From: Helicobacteraceae bacterium
GTDB lineage: Bacteria > Campylobacterota > Campylobacteria > Campylobacterales > Sulfurimonadaceae
NCBI GenBank assembly: GCA_027063225.1
Contig: JAMOSG010000026.1
Coordinates: forward strand, 1-38,997
Direction: 5' to 3'
DNA length: 38,997 nt
The notes under the pieces were generated by a model that was not told the origin of the DNA, made no database searches, and worked only from the letters and a program-made list of their open reading frames with translations. Position numbers and translations under genes: made by a program. Shown piece after piece: positions 8,890 to 16,357 of the stretch (positions are counted from its first letter, which is position 1; each line of letters opens with the position of its first letter).

Positions 8890-10969
8890 AAATCCAAGTC
8901 TTTACATTAATCGTGAGCTTTCCTGGTTACAATTTAATACTAGAGTTTTAAACCAAGCTCAAGAGGAATCATTACCACTTCTTGAGAGACTTAAGTTTTT
9001 AGCTATTTATGGTACAAACTTAGATGAGTTTTATATGATTCGTGTTGCTGGACTTAAAAAACTTTTCTCTGCTGGTATTATTGTTTCAGGTGCCGATAAA
9101 CTCACACCAATGCAGCAACTCCATGAGATTAGAGAATATCTCCATAATGAACAAAAAGTTGTTGAAAAATGTATGGACTCTATTTTTAAAAAACTTAAAA
9201 ATGAAGGGATTAGTGTAAAATCTTACCAAGAGGTTGATCCATCTCAAAAAAAACAACTCAACAAATTTTTCAATGAAAATATCTACCCTGTAATTATCCC
9301 TATTGCAGTTGATGCGACACACCCTTTTCCACACTTAAATAACCTTAGTTTTGGACTTATTGTAAAACTTATAGATAGTGATGATGAATCCCTAGAGCGA
9401 TTTGGAATTGTAAGAATTCCACGTGTTTTAGATAGATTTATAGAACTTGATAATGCTACATATGTTCCAATAGAAAGTGTTGTAGCACAACATATTGATG
9501 AGCTTTTTCCAGGATATAAACTGAGTAAATTTACCCCTTTTAGAATTACACGTAATGCAGATTTGGCCATAGAGGAGGAGGAAGCTGATGACTTTATGGA
9601 GATTTTAGAAGAGGGGCTTAAACTTCGCCGTAAAGGGGAAATTGTAAGACTTGAAATTGGGAGTGATTCTGATGAAGAGCTTATTAACTTCATTAACCGC
9701 CATACAAATGTTGATCCTGATGATATTTACAAGTTTCATACGTTTTTAAACCTTTCAAGTTTATGGCAAATTGTTTCAAATAGAAATTTTGCACACCTTT
9801 TATTGCCATCTTTTAAGCCAAAAAATCTTCCTCCACTTGAAGCAAATGAAAATATTTTTAATATTTTAGAAAAACAAGACTTACTTCTTTACCATCCATA
9901 TGAAAGTTTTGAAGCGGTTGTAAAGTTTATTCAAAATGCGGCAAAAGATCCTGATGTTGTTGGGATTAAAATGACACTTTATCGCTCTGGTACACACTCT
10001 CCTATTGTAAAAGCTTTAATGGAAGCGAGTGAACGTGGAAAACAAGTTACTGTAATGGTGGAACTTAAAGCGAGATTTGATGAGGAAAATAACCTTATTT
10101 GGGCAAAAGCACTTGAAAAAGCTGGAGCGCATGTTATTTATGGAATCAAAGGTTTTAAAGTTCACGCAAAAGCTGCACTTGTTACAAAACGTAAAAATGG
10201 TAAACTTATCCAGTATGCTCATTTAGGAACTGGGAACTATAACCCAACAACTGCAAAAATCTATACAGATATGAGTTATATGACAAGTAAAGTTGAGATT
10301 ACTAACGATTTAACTCGCTTCTTTCACTTTTTAACAGGCTTTAGTAAAAAAGGTAAACTCAACGAGCTTTATATGTCCCCCTCTCAAATTAAACCAAAAA
10401 TTCTCTCTTTAATTCAAAATGAGACACGTAAAGGTAAAGATGGACATATTATTGCTAAAGTAAACTCTTTGGTTGATGATGATGTGATTCGTGCACTTTA
10501 TAAAGCAAGTGGTGAGGGTGTAAAAATAGAGCTTATTGTTCGTGGTATTTGTTGTTTAAAACCTGGCCTTAAAGATGTGAGTGAAAATATTCGTGTTATC
10601 TCAATTTTAGGGAAATATTTAGAACATCCGCGTATGTTTTACTTTAAAAATGACCCTGTGCAAGTGTATATCTCAAGTGCAGATTGGATGCCAAGAAACT
10701 TAGTGCGTAGAATTGAGCTTTTAACTGGAATAAAAGATGACCTTGCAAAAGAAAAAATTATTCAAGTACTAAAACTTCAATGTTCTGATAATACTTTAGC
10801 ACATGAACTCCAAAGTGATGGAACATACATAAAAGTAAAAAAAGCTGGTAATAAAATCAACAACCATAAACTTTTAGAAGATTATGTCAATAAAATTGCA
10901 AAAACAACAAAAAAAGAGAGCAAAGGTAAAATTAAAGAGCTTGCTTCAAGATTATATATAGAGAGTTAA
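8870..10969 (+). CDS. ppk1: Polyphosphate kinase 1
   Basis: PPK1 makes inorganic polyphosphate from ATP, passing through a phosphohistidine. All four domains appear present in about 699 residues. The catalytic histidine is in GFKVHAKAAL (H432 from this start) and the second conserved histidine is in YLEHPRMFYF (H586). NREL-SWLQFN at the N-terminus and MTLYRSG before the active site are family signatures. I choose the ATG at 8870, with AAAGG eight bases upstream, over the in-frame GTG at 8861. The start lies inside the Wzz-like gene, so translation is probably coupled to polysaccharide export genes. Confidence 0.96.
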   Translation: MSQTNLKNPSLYINRELSWLQFNTRVLNQAQEESLPLLERLKFLAIYGTNLDEFYMIRVAGLKKLFSAGIIVSGADKLTPMQQLHEIREYLHNEQKVVEKCMDSIFKKLKNEGISVKSYQEVDPSQKKQLNKFFNENIYPVIIPIAVDATHPFPHLNNLSFGLIVKLIDSDDESLERFGIVRIPRVLDRFIELDNATYVPIESVVAQHIDELFPGYKLSKFTPFRITRNADLAIEEEEADDFMEILEEGLKLRRKGEIVRLEIGSDSDEELINFINRHTNVDPDDIYKFHTFLNLSSLWQIVSNRNFAHLLLPSFKPKNLPPLEANENIFNILEKQDLLLYHPYESFEAVVKFIQNAAKDPDVVGIKMTLYRSGTHSPIVKALMEASERGKQVTVMVELKARFDEENNLIWAKALEKAGAHVIYGIKGFKVHAKAALVTKRKNGKLIQYAHLGTGNYNPTTAKIYTDMSYMTSKVEITNDLTRFFHFLTGFSKKGKLNELYMSPSQIKPKILSLIQNETRKGKDGHIIAKVNSLVDDDVIRALYKASGEGVKIELIVRGICCLKPGLKDVSENIRVISILGKYLEHPRMFYFKNDPVQVYISSADWMPRNLVRRIELLTGIKDDLAKEKIIQVLKLQCSDNTLAHELQSDGTYIKVKKAGNKINNHKLLEDYVNKIAKTTKKESKGKIKELASRLYIES

Positions 10970-10971
10970 AA

Positions 10972-11499
10972 ATGGTACATAAATTTAAAAACTTTACTCC
11001 AAAAATTGGAGAAAAATCGTGGATTGCATCTTCTGCTGATGTTATAGGGGAAGTAAGCATTGGTGAGGATTGCTCTATTTGGTTTGGTTGTGTAGTACGT
11101 GGAGATGTACATAGCATTACAATTGGAGATAGAACAAATATTCAAGATTTAAGTATGCTGCATGTAACACACTACAAAAACAATGACCGCTCAAGCGGAA
11201 ACCCTACTGTTATTGGTAATGATGTAACAGTGGGACACCGCGTGATGCTGCATGGATGTACTATCGAAGATGCTTGTTTAATTGGAATGAGTGCTACTAT
11301 TTTAGATGGTGCGGTTATTGGTAAAGAAAGCATTGTTGGAGCGGGAAGTTTAGTCACAAAAAATAAAAAGTTCCCTCCACGCTCACTTATTATGGGAAGT
11401 CCTGCTAAGGTTGTAAGAGAATTAACAGATGATGAAGTAAAAGAACTTTATGCTTCTGCTTCACGTTATGTTGAGTTTAAAGAGGATTATAGAGTTTAA
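10972..11499 (+). CDS. Gamma-class carbonic anhydrase family protein
   Basis: This 175-residue protein is a left-handed beta-helix (hexapeptide-repeat) protein of the gamma carbonic anhydrase family (YrdA/PaaY/CaiE-like), probably a cytoplasmic trimer. The repeats (V-I-G, I-G, V-R-G-D) run through the middle, and candidate metal-binding histidines are H64, H67, H89 and H94 (MLHVTHY and VGHRVMLHG). True carbonic anhydrase activity cannot be assigned from sequence alone; some relatives are acyltransferase-like or inactive. It starts two bases after ppk1 and ends the plus-strand operon. Confidence 0.85.
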   Translation: MVHKFKNFTPKIGEKSWIASSADVIGEVSIGEDCSIWFGCVVRGDVHSITIGDRTNIQDLSMLHVTHYKNNDRSSGNPTVIGNDVTVGHRVMLHGCTIEDACLIGMSATILDGAVIGKESIVGAGSLVTKNKKFPPRSLIMGSPAKVVRELTDDEVKELYASASRYVEFKEDYRV

Positions 11500-11560
11500 A
11501 GTAAAATTTAAGTAAAATTATACCTATAAAGCTATATTATTAGGAATACATTCCTAATAA
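11499..11560 (+). promoter_or_regulatory. Control region of the DUF4143 ATPase: direct repeats, -10 region and palindrome
   Basis: Two copies of AAGTAAAATT (11499-11508 and 11510-11519) lie one helical turn apart. AT-rich -10-like sequences (TATAAA, TATATT) follow. Then comes a strong inverted repeat: TTATTAGGAAT (11537-11547), two bases, ATTCCTAATAA (11550-11560). It ends against the AAAGG ribosome-binding site of the ATPase gene. This is the size and position expected of a repressor operator or a translation-blocking hairpin. The regulator is unknown. Confidence 0.6.
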
Positions 11561-11572
11561 AGGCAAATATTT

Positions 11573-12838
11573 ATGGAGCATATTCTACTAGAAGATAATC
11601 CACACTGGATAGATCCAACTTGTTATGATAGTTTTGTAAAAAGAGATATACTAAAGACTGCTCTTGAATTTTTACAAGCAAAAGAGATCCTTGCATTAAT
11701 AGGAGCTAGAAGAGTTGGTAAAAGCACTATTGCAAAACTTCTTATAAAAGAATTACTTACAACTACACAATCTAAAAATATATTTTTTATAAACCTTGAA
11801 AAGCCAGAATTTATACCCTATAAAAATGATGCGACATATCTTAATACTCTTTTTGATGAGTACCTAAAAGTTGCAAATCCAGATACAACAAAAAAAATCT
11901 ACTTTTTTATAGATGAAGTGCAAATTTTTCAAAATTGGGAAATCTTTGTTAAATCAAAATATGAAAATAGTAATATAAAGTTTATTATTACAGGTTCAAA
12001 CTCATCACTTTTAACTTCAAACTATGCTACTGTATTGACAGGGCGTGTTTTAAAACTACAAATATATAGTTTTAGTTTTAGTGAGTTTTTAACATACAAA
12101 GATATAGCACATACAACATTACTAGAGCAAACAGCAAATAAAATAGAAATAGCAAGAGCAAAAGATGAGTATTTAAAATGGGGAGGATACTACAGTGTTA
12201 TCTCTACAGATAATGAGATGATAAAAAAGGAGTATCTTAAAAATATAGCAGAAGATATAATTTTAAAAGATATAGTTCCAAGATATAAAATTAAAAACTC
12301 CTCTGTTATAAAAGATCTTTTTTACTATGTTATATCTAATGCAACAACAATCCTTAACTACTCAAGCCTTTCAAAAAAATTAGGGATAGATGCAAAAATG
12401 ATTAAAGAGTATATAGGCTACTTTGAAGATAACTTTTTAGTTTCTACAATCTCTAACTACCACACAAAACTTACTCAACAAATAAAATCTGCTAAAAAGC
12501 TATATATAACCGATAATGGATTTTTAAACTTAGGGGTAAACAGAAGTGCCAATATGGGAAATAGTTTAGAAAATTTAGTTTTTAATATACTTTATCAACA
12601 CGATAATAAACTAACATACATCAACGATAAGTATGAGATAGATTTTAAAACTACAAATGCTCTTTACCAAGTTGCCTACACAATAAAAGATGAAAAAACT
12701 TTAAAACGTGAATTAAATAGCTTTAAACACTTTTGTAAAGAGCAAGATAGTTGTAAACTTATAACATACAATACAAATGAGAAAAAAGATAATATAGAGA
12801 GAATAAGTCTTGAGAGGTTTATATTTTCAAATCAATAG
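11573..12838 (+). CDS. AAA-type ATPase with C-terminal DUF4143 domain
   Basis: This 421-residue protein belongs to the large, poorly understood AAA_14/DUF4143 ATPase group common in accessory DNA. The N-terminal ATPase shows Walker A (GARRVGKST, 44-52), Walker B (YFFIDEVQ, 110-117), a sensor-like ITGSNSSLL (139-147) and TGRV. A winged-helix-like middle (LSKKLGIDAKMIKEYIGYFEDNFLV) and a C-terminal segment with YEIDF...LYQVAYTI, a degenerate nuclease-like fold, complete the family plan. It stands alone: no partner gene, own control site, own terminator. Its surroundings are core genes in conserved order, so recent insertion is likely but unproven. Cellular role unknown. Confidence 0.85.
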   Translation: MEHILLEDNPHWIDPTCYDSFVKRDILKTALEFLQAKEILALIGARRVGKSTIAKLLIKELLTTTQSKNIFFINLEKPEFIPYKNDATYLNTLFDEYLKVANPDTTKKIYFFIDEVQIFQNWEIFVKSKYENSNIKFIITGSNSSLLTSNYATVLTGRVLKLQIYSFSFSEFLTYKDIAHTTLLEQTANKIEIARAKDEYLKWGGYYSVISTDNEMIKKEYLKNIAEDIILKDIVPRYKIKNSSVIKDLFYYVISNATTILNYSSLSKKLGIDAKMIKEYIGYFEDNFLVSTISNYHTKLTQQIKSAKKLYITDNGFLNLGVNRSANMGNSLENLVFNILYQHDNKLTYINDKYEIDFKTTNALYQVAYTIKDEKTLKRELNSFKHFCKEQDSCKLITYNTNEKKDNIERISLERFIFSNQ

Positions 12839-12840
12839 TA

Positions 12841-12875
12841 AAAAAATGTAGCATCTACAAAGTGCTACATTTTTT
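12841..12875. terminator. Bidirectional intrinsic terminator
   Basis: A perfect 13-bp stem (AAAAAATGTAGCA at 12841-12853 with TGCTACATTTTTT at 12863-12875) and a nine-base loop lie between the convergent ATPase and argJ genes. The T-run works on the plus strand and the A-run gives one on the minus strand. It reaches into the argJ stop codon. Confidence 0.9.
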
Positions 12876-14053
12876 TAAGTCCTATAATCTGCGTTAATTT
12901 TGACATACTCATAACCCAAATCACACCCAAAGGCTTCAAAGCTACCATTGCCTATACCTAAATCGCAACGAATGCTAAATTCAGATTTTTTCATAACCTC
13001 TGCAGCTTTTTTCTCCATAACCTCATCAAAATAAAGGTTTCCTTTTTCATACACACACACATCATCAAAACTAATTGTTAAAAGCTCCTCTTTGGCTTCT
13101 ACACCGCTTGCACCAACTGTGGAAGCTATACGCCCCCAGTTTGGATCTTCCCCATAAAGTGCTGTTTTTACTAAAAGTGAATCAGAAAGCTTTTTAGCAA
13201 CTATTTCTGCTTCGTTATCATCTTTTGCACCTGTAATTTGGTATGTTACAAGTTTTGTAGCACCCTCACCATCACGTACCATCTCACGTGCTAAAAATCG
13301 CATAATCTCATAAAGTGCCATTTTAAATGCATCTTTGTGAAAAACACCACTTTTTTTGTTACTAAGAAGCATAACGGTATCGTTTGTTGAAGTGTCACCA
13401 TCTACACTTGCAGCATTAAATGTTAGCTTTACAATCTCATCTAAAATTTCTTGCATAACCTCTTTTTCTACATCTGCATCTGTTGTTATAAAACAAAGCA
13501 TAGTAGCCATTGCAGGGTTAATCATTCCAGCACCTTTAGCCATTGCACCAATGCTAAAACTTTTTCCATTCTCAAGCTCAACTTTAAAAGCTTTTTGTTT
13601 TGAAAAGCTGTCAGTTGTCATAATCGCTTCCGCTGCATTTTGAGGATTTTTTTGTGTTAAATCAAACTTTTTTGCACCATCTATAAGTTTTTGCTTTGGA
13701 ACTCTTACTCCAATAACACCAGTTGAGCTCATAACAGGGTTTTGTGCTTCACTTGGAAGGGTTGCTAAAATCTCTTCAATATCTTCTACTCCAGCTTTTC
13801 CTGTCATTGCATTTGCATTTTTAGAGTTTATTAAAACAAAGTTTGTTTGAAACTCCCCTTTTGCTTTAAAGTGTTTAATTGGGGCTGCTGCCATCTTATT
13901 TGTTGTAAAAGTTGATGCAATATCACACAATGTTTCACTATAAATAAATGCCATATCTTTTGCACCATTTGGTTTAAGCCCTGCACTAATTCCATCTGCA
14001 AAGAAACCCTCTGCACTACATACTCCACTTTGAAGTTCTACTAATTTATACAA
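12875..14053 (-). CDS. argJ: Arginine biosynthesis bifunctional protein ArgJ
   Basis: ArgJ moves the acetyl group from N-acetylornithine to glutamate and in many bacteria also makes N-acetylglutamate from acetyl-CoA, recycling acetyl groups in arginine synthesis. The 392-residue precursor cuts itself at the conserved KGAGMINPAMATML site, with T184 as nucleophile of the new beta chain. The start is TTG (14051-14053), supported by GGAGG six bases upstream; no nearby ATG fits. It overlaps the K+ channel gene by eight bases and is the last gene of a minus-strand unit that ends in the shared terminator at 12841-12875. Whether it has one or both activities cannot be told from sequence. Confidence 0.95.
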   Translation of the reverse strand: MYKLVELQSGVCSAEGFFADGISAGLKPNGAKDMAFIYSETLCDIASTFTTNKMAAAPIKHFKAKGEFQTNFVLINSKNANAMTGKAGVEDIEEILATLPSEAQNPVMSSTGVIGVRVPKQKLIDGAKKFDLTQKNPQNAAEAIMTTDSFSKQKAFKVELENGKSFSIGAMAKGAGMINPAMATMLCFITTDADVEKEVMQEILDEIVKLTFNAASVDGDTSTNDTVMLLSNKKSGVFHKDAFKMALYEIMRFLAREMVRDGEGATKLVTYQITGAKDDNEAEIVAKKLSDSLLVKTALYGEDPNWGRIASTVGASGVEAKEELLTISFDDVCVYEKGNLYFDEVMEKKAAEVMKKSEFSIRCDLGIGNGSFEAFGCDLGYEYVKINADYRT

Positions 14054-15188
14054 ATTTTACCTCCGTTGGCTTTGTGCGTCTTTTAATTAAATCTTTTGTT
14101 GCTATAATTGCACCATGTGTTCCAATTACTAATAATTTACACTCACTTGTTATAAGAGTATCCCCTTTTGGCATTGCAACAAACTTTCCATCTTTTTTTG
14201 TAATACCAACAATAGAACAGTTTGTAATCTCACGAATATGTGTCTCTTTAAGTTTTTTAAGCACTGCCCAACTATATTTTGGAACAAAAATCTCTTGCAT
14301 ATCAAGTGGATTATCACTTTGATATAAAAACTCCTCTAACAAACTCTCCATATCTGGTCGAGCTGCCATTGCACTTACACGTTGTGCTGTAAGTTTTGTT
14401 GGAGATATAACAGTATCGGCCCCAAGTTTTTTTAGTTTCTCTACATCGCTAATATTTTCAGCTGCAGATATAACATTATATGGACGAGGAAGATAGTGCT
14501 CTTTTTCAAATAAACGAACAGAAGCAATAAGTGCAATATTATCTGCTATAGAATCAGAAAGGGAAATAAGCCCTTTAGCTGAAGCTAAATGAGCTTTTAA
14601 CATTGTCACTTCTGCGTGAGGTTCAGCTTGAAGATACATTGGGTATTTGTACTCTTCTGCCCATTTGTGAATCTCCTCTCTTGGGTCAATCACAACAAAA
14701 GGGATATGGTTTTTACGTAGTTGTTTGGTTACCTCTATGGTGTATTCGTTATGGTAACAAACAACAAAGTGCTTTTTTAATCGTGCTATTTTATACAGCA
14801 TACGACGCTCCTTTAAAATTTGAACTACAATACCCTTGTTTAATTCCGCAACTAAAATCCCCATCACAATAGAAAAAACTGCAAATCCTGCAATAATAAG
14901 TGTAATAGTAAAAATACGTCCAGCAGGAGAAATAGGAGCAATCTCACCAAACCCAACTGTTGTAAATGTTATACCTGTTTGATAAATTGCATCCATAACA
15001 GAAAAATTATCTATTATGACATAACCAATTGTCCCTAACATCATCGTTAGTACAGTTAAAATTAAAGGTAAGCGAAAAGCTTTTAAATGGGGATATAATT
15101 CAGGAAGAAGTTTTGTATCTGGTTTGGGAGTAACCTCCCAATGTAAAGTTCTGCGAATTCTTCGAAGAAGAAGCTTCAAAGAGATCAT
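14046..15188 (-). CDS. Potassium channel protein with RCK (TrkA-like) domains
   Basis: This 380-residue protein has two membrane helices (about 42-60 and 93-114) around a pore loop with the K+ selectivity filter TTVGFGE (76-82), followed by a cytoplasmic RCK region: a TrkA-N-like fold from about residue 140 and a TrkA-C-like domain at the end. It resembles MthK/Kch-type channels that control K+ flow and membrane potential. The nucleotide-binding loop is odd: instead of GxGxxG after the first strand it reads VVCYHNEYT, though the acidic end of the second strand (VVIDP) is kept. Ligand gating may therefore differ. It lies 17 bases after rpmB and overlaps argJ. Confidence 0.9.
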   Translation of the reverse strand: MISLKLLLRRIRRTLHWEVTPKPDTKLLPELYPHLKAFRLPLILTVLTMMLGTIGYVIIDNFSVMDAIYQTGITFTTVGFGEIAPISPAGRIFTITLIIAGFAVFSIVMGILVAELNKGIVVQILKERRMLYKIARLKKHFVVCYHNEYTIEVTKQLRKNHIPFVVIDPREEIHKWAEEYKYPMYLQAEPHAEVTMLKAHLASAKGLISLSDSIADNIALIASVRLFEKEHYLPRPYNVISAAENISDVEKLKKLGADTVISPTKLTAQRVSAMAARPDMESLLEEFLYQSDNPLDMQEIFVPKYSWAVLKKLKETHIREITNCSIVGITKKDGKFVAMPKGDTLITSECKLLVIGTHGAIIATKDLIKRRTKPTEVKFV

Positions 15189-15205
15189 AGGTTAATACAT
15201 ACAGC

Positions 15206-15394
15206 TTAAGAATTTTTCTTAAGTGTACGTAATTCTCTTGCAGAAATTTTAATCTTTTTAGTAGTACCATCTTCAAGAGTGATACGAACTGTTCTTAAAT
15301 TTAATAAGAAACGACGCTTTGTTCTGTTTTTTGCATGAGAAACATTGTTCCCACTCATAGGGCCTTTACCACTAATAGCACATTTTCTTGCCAT
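15206..15394 (-). CDS. rpmB: 50S ribosomal protein L28
   Basis: The 62-residue protein is L28 of the large ribosomal subunit, with the typical start [21 protein letters not shown] and the basic [17 protein letters not shown] stretch. It lacks the cysteine pairs of zinc-binding L28 forms apart from C5. It is first in a minus-strand unit with the K+ channel and argJ, an unusual mix that puts those genes under a ribosomal-protein promoter. The gap to the next gene is 17 bases with no terminator. Confidence 0.97.
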   Translation of the reverse strand: MARKCAISGKGPMSGNNVSHAKNRTKRRFLLNLRTVRITLEDGTTKKIKISARELRTLKKNS

Positions 15395-15430
15395 ATCAGC
15401 TTCCTCACTTTTAGGTTTTTAAAGTGGCGA

Positions 15431-15458
15431 ATTATACCAAAGCCAAACAAAACTACAA
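15431..15458 (-). promoter_or_regulatory. rpmB promoter
   Basis: On the minus strand TTGTAG (15453-15458), a 16-base spacer and a perfect TATAAT (15431-15436) form a good sigma-70 promoter about 37 bases upstream of the rpmB start. Confidence 0.7.
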
Positions 15459-15515
15459 CTTAAGGCAAAAAAATATTCACTTTTTAAATTTAGATTTTTT
15501 TTAGCTCTATAAAGG

Positions 15516-15521
15516 TATTAT
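15516..15521 (+). promoter_or_regulatory. Probable -10 box for the HDOD-CheX pair
   Basis: TATTAT at 15516-15521 lies about 39 bases before the HDOD gene, in an AT-rich stretch without a clear -35 hexamer. The promoter is plausible but weakly supported. Confidence 0.35.
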
Positions 15522-15559
15522 ATACAAATTAACAAACAAAATTCACTAAGAGCAATTAA

Positions 15560-16357
15560 ATGGTAACAAAAAAAGAGATAGGAGAATACATCTATAAAAT
15601 CCCTCCAGCTTCAGATGCACTCCAACAAACACTACAGTTCCTCAATGAAGGGGAGCTTACAAAAGCAGCACAAGTAGCAAAAGAGGAGTTAGCACTCAAA
15701 GCATACCTTGTAAACTTAGTAAACAAGCCCATTTATGGCTTAAAACATCAAGTAGATGATATATCTCAAATTTTTGGTATTTTAGGTGTTTCAGGGGCAC
15801 AACAAGTTGTTTATCATTATATGGTTTCTCTTCTCTCTCCAAAAGAATGGAAGTGTTTTAACCTTAATGAAACATCATTTAATTCTCTTCAGGCTGAACT
15901 TTCAGCAGGTTGGATGGATATTTTACAACATCTTAAAATTAAAAATAAAGAGGTTGAAAGTACCATTGCTCTTTTGCCTGCAAGTATCATTGTTGCAGAA
16001 GCACTTTTTCGTGACAAGAAACAAGATGTAGAACTTCTACGTGAAAATGCAGAGATAGATCTCAACACAATTTTACAAAGACTTTGTGGAATGGACCTTT
16101 TTGATATTTCTGCACAAATTGCACAAAAGTGGAATATGAGTACAACTATAGGAGCTCTTCTTTTAGCATCCTCTGGTTCAAAAAAATCTTCTAATGAAAA
16201 AGTAAACCTTTTAAGCAAATGGATGCACCTTCTTTTATTTTTTACACTTTCAAAACCTCTTTATATTCAAGCAGGACTCAACGATTTTATAGAATTTAAT
16301 ATCGAATATGTAGAAGATATTTACGAAGACTTTCAACAAGTAATGGATATTTCATGA
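15560..16357 (+). CDS. HDOD-domain signalling protein
   Basis: This 265-residue cytoplasmic protein matches the HDOD fold: a first segment of the type ALQQTLQFLNEGELTKAA, then KAYLVNLVNKPIYGLKHQVDDISQIFGILGVSGAQQVV, the family's most recognisable stretch. HDOD proteins resemble HD phosphohydrolases but lack the metal-binding HD residues and act in signalling; no enzyme activity is expected. The stop overlaps the start of the CheX-type gene (ATGA), so the two products are probably made in step and may work together in chemotaxis or surface behaviour. No other regulator or chemotaxis genes lie nearby. Confidence 0.8.
   Translation: MVTKKEIGEYIYKIPPASDALQQTLQFLNEGELTKAAQVAKEELALKAYLVNLVNKPIYGLKHQVDDISQIFGILGVSGAQQVVYHYMVSLLSPKEWKCFNLNETSFNSLQAELSAGWMDILQHLKIKNKEVESTIALLPASIIVAEALFRDKKQDVELLRENAEIDLNTILQRLCGMDLFDISAQIAQKWNMSTTIGALLLASSGSKKSSNEKVNLLSKWMHLLLFFTLSKPLYIQAGLNDFIEFNIEYVEDIYEDFQQVMDIS

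Noticed and set aside
9086..9693. Two minus-strand frames (82 and 136 codons) inside ppk1
   Set aside because: Shadows of the ppk1 coding frame; low-complexity translation and no start signals.
15889..16218. Minus-strand frame of 109 codons inside the HDOD gene
   Set aside because: Mirror frame of a well-supported gene without its own ribosome-binding site or family match.
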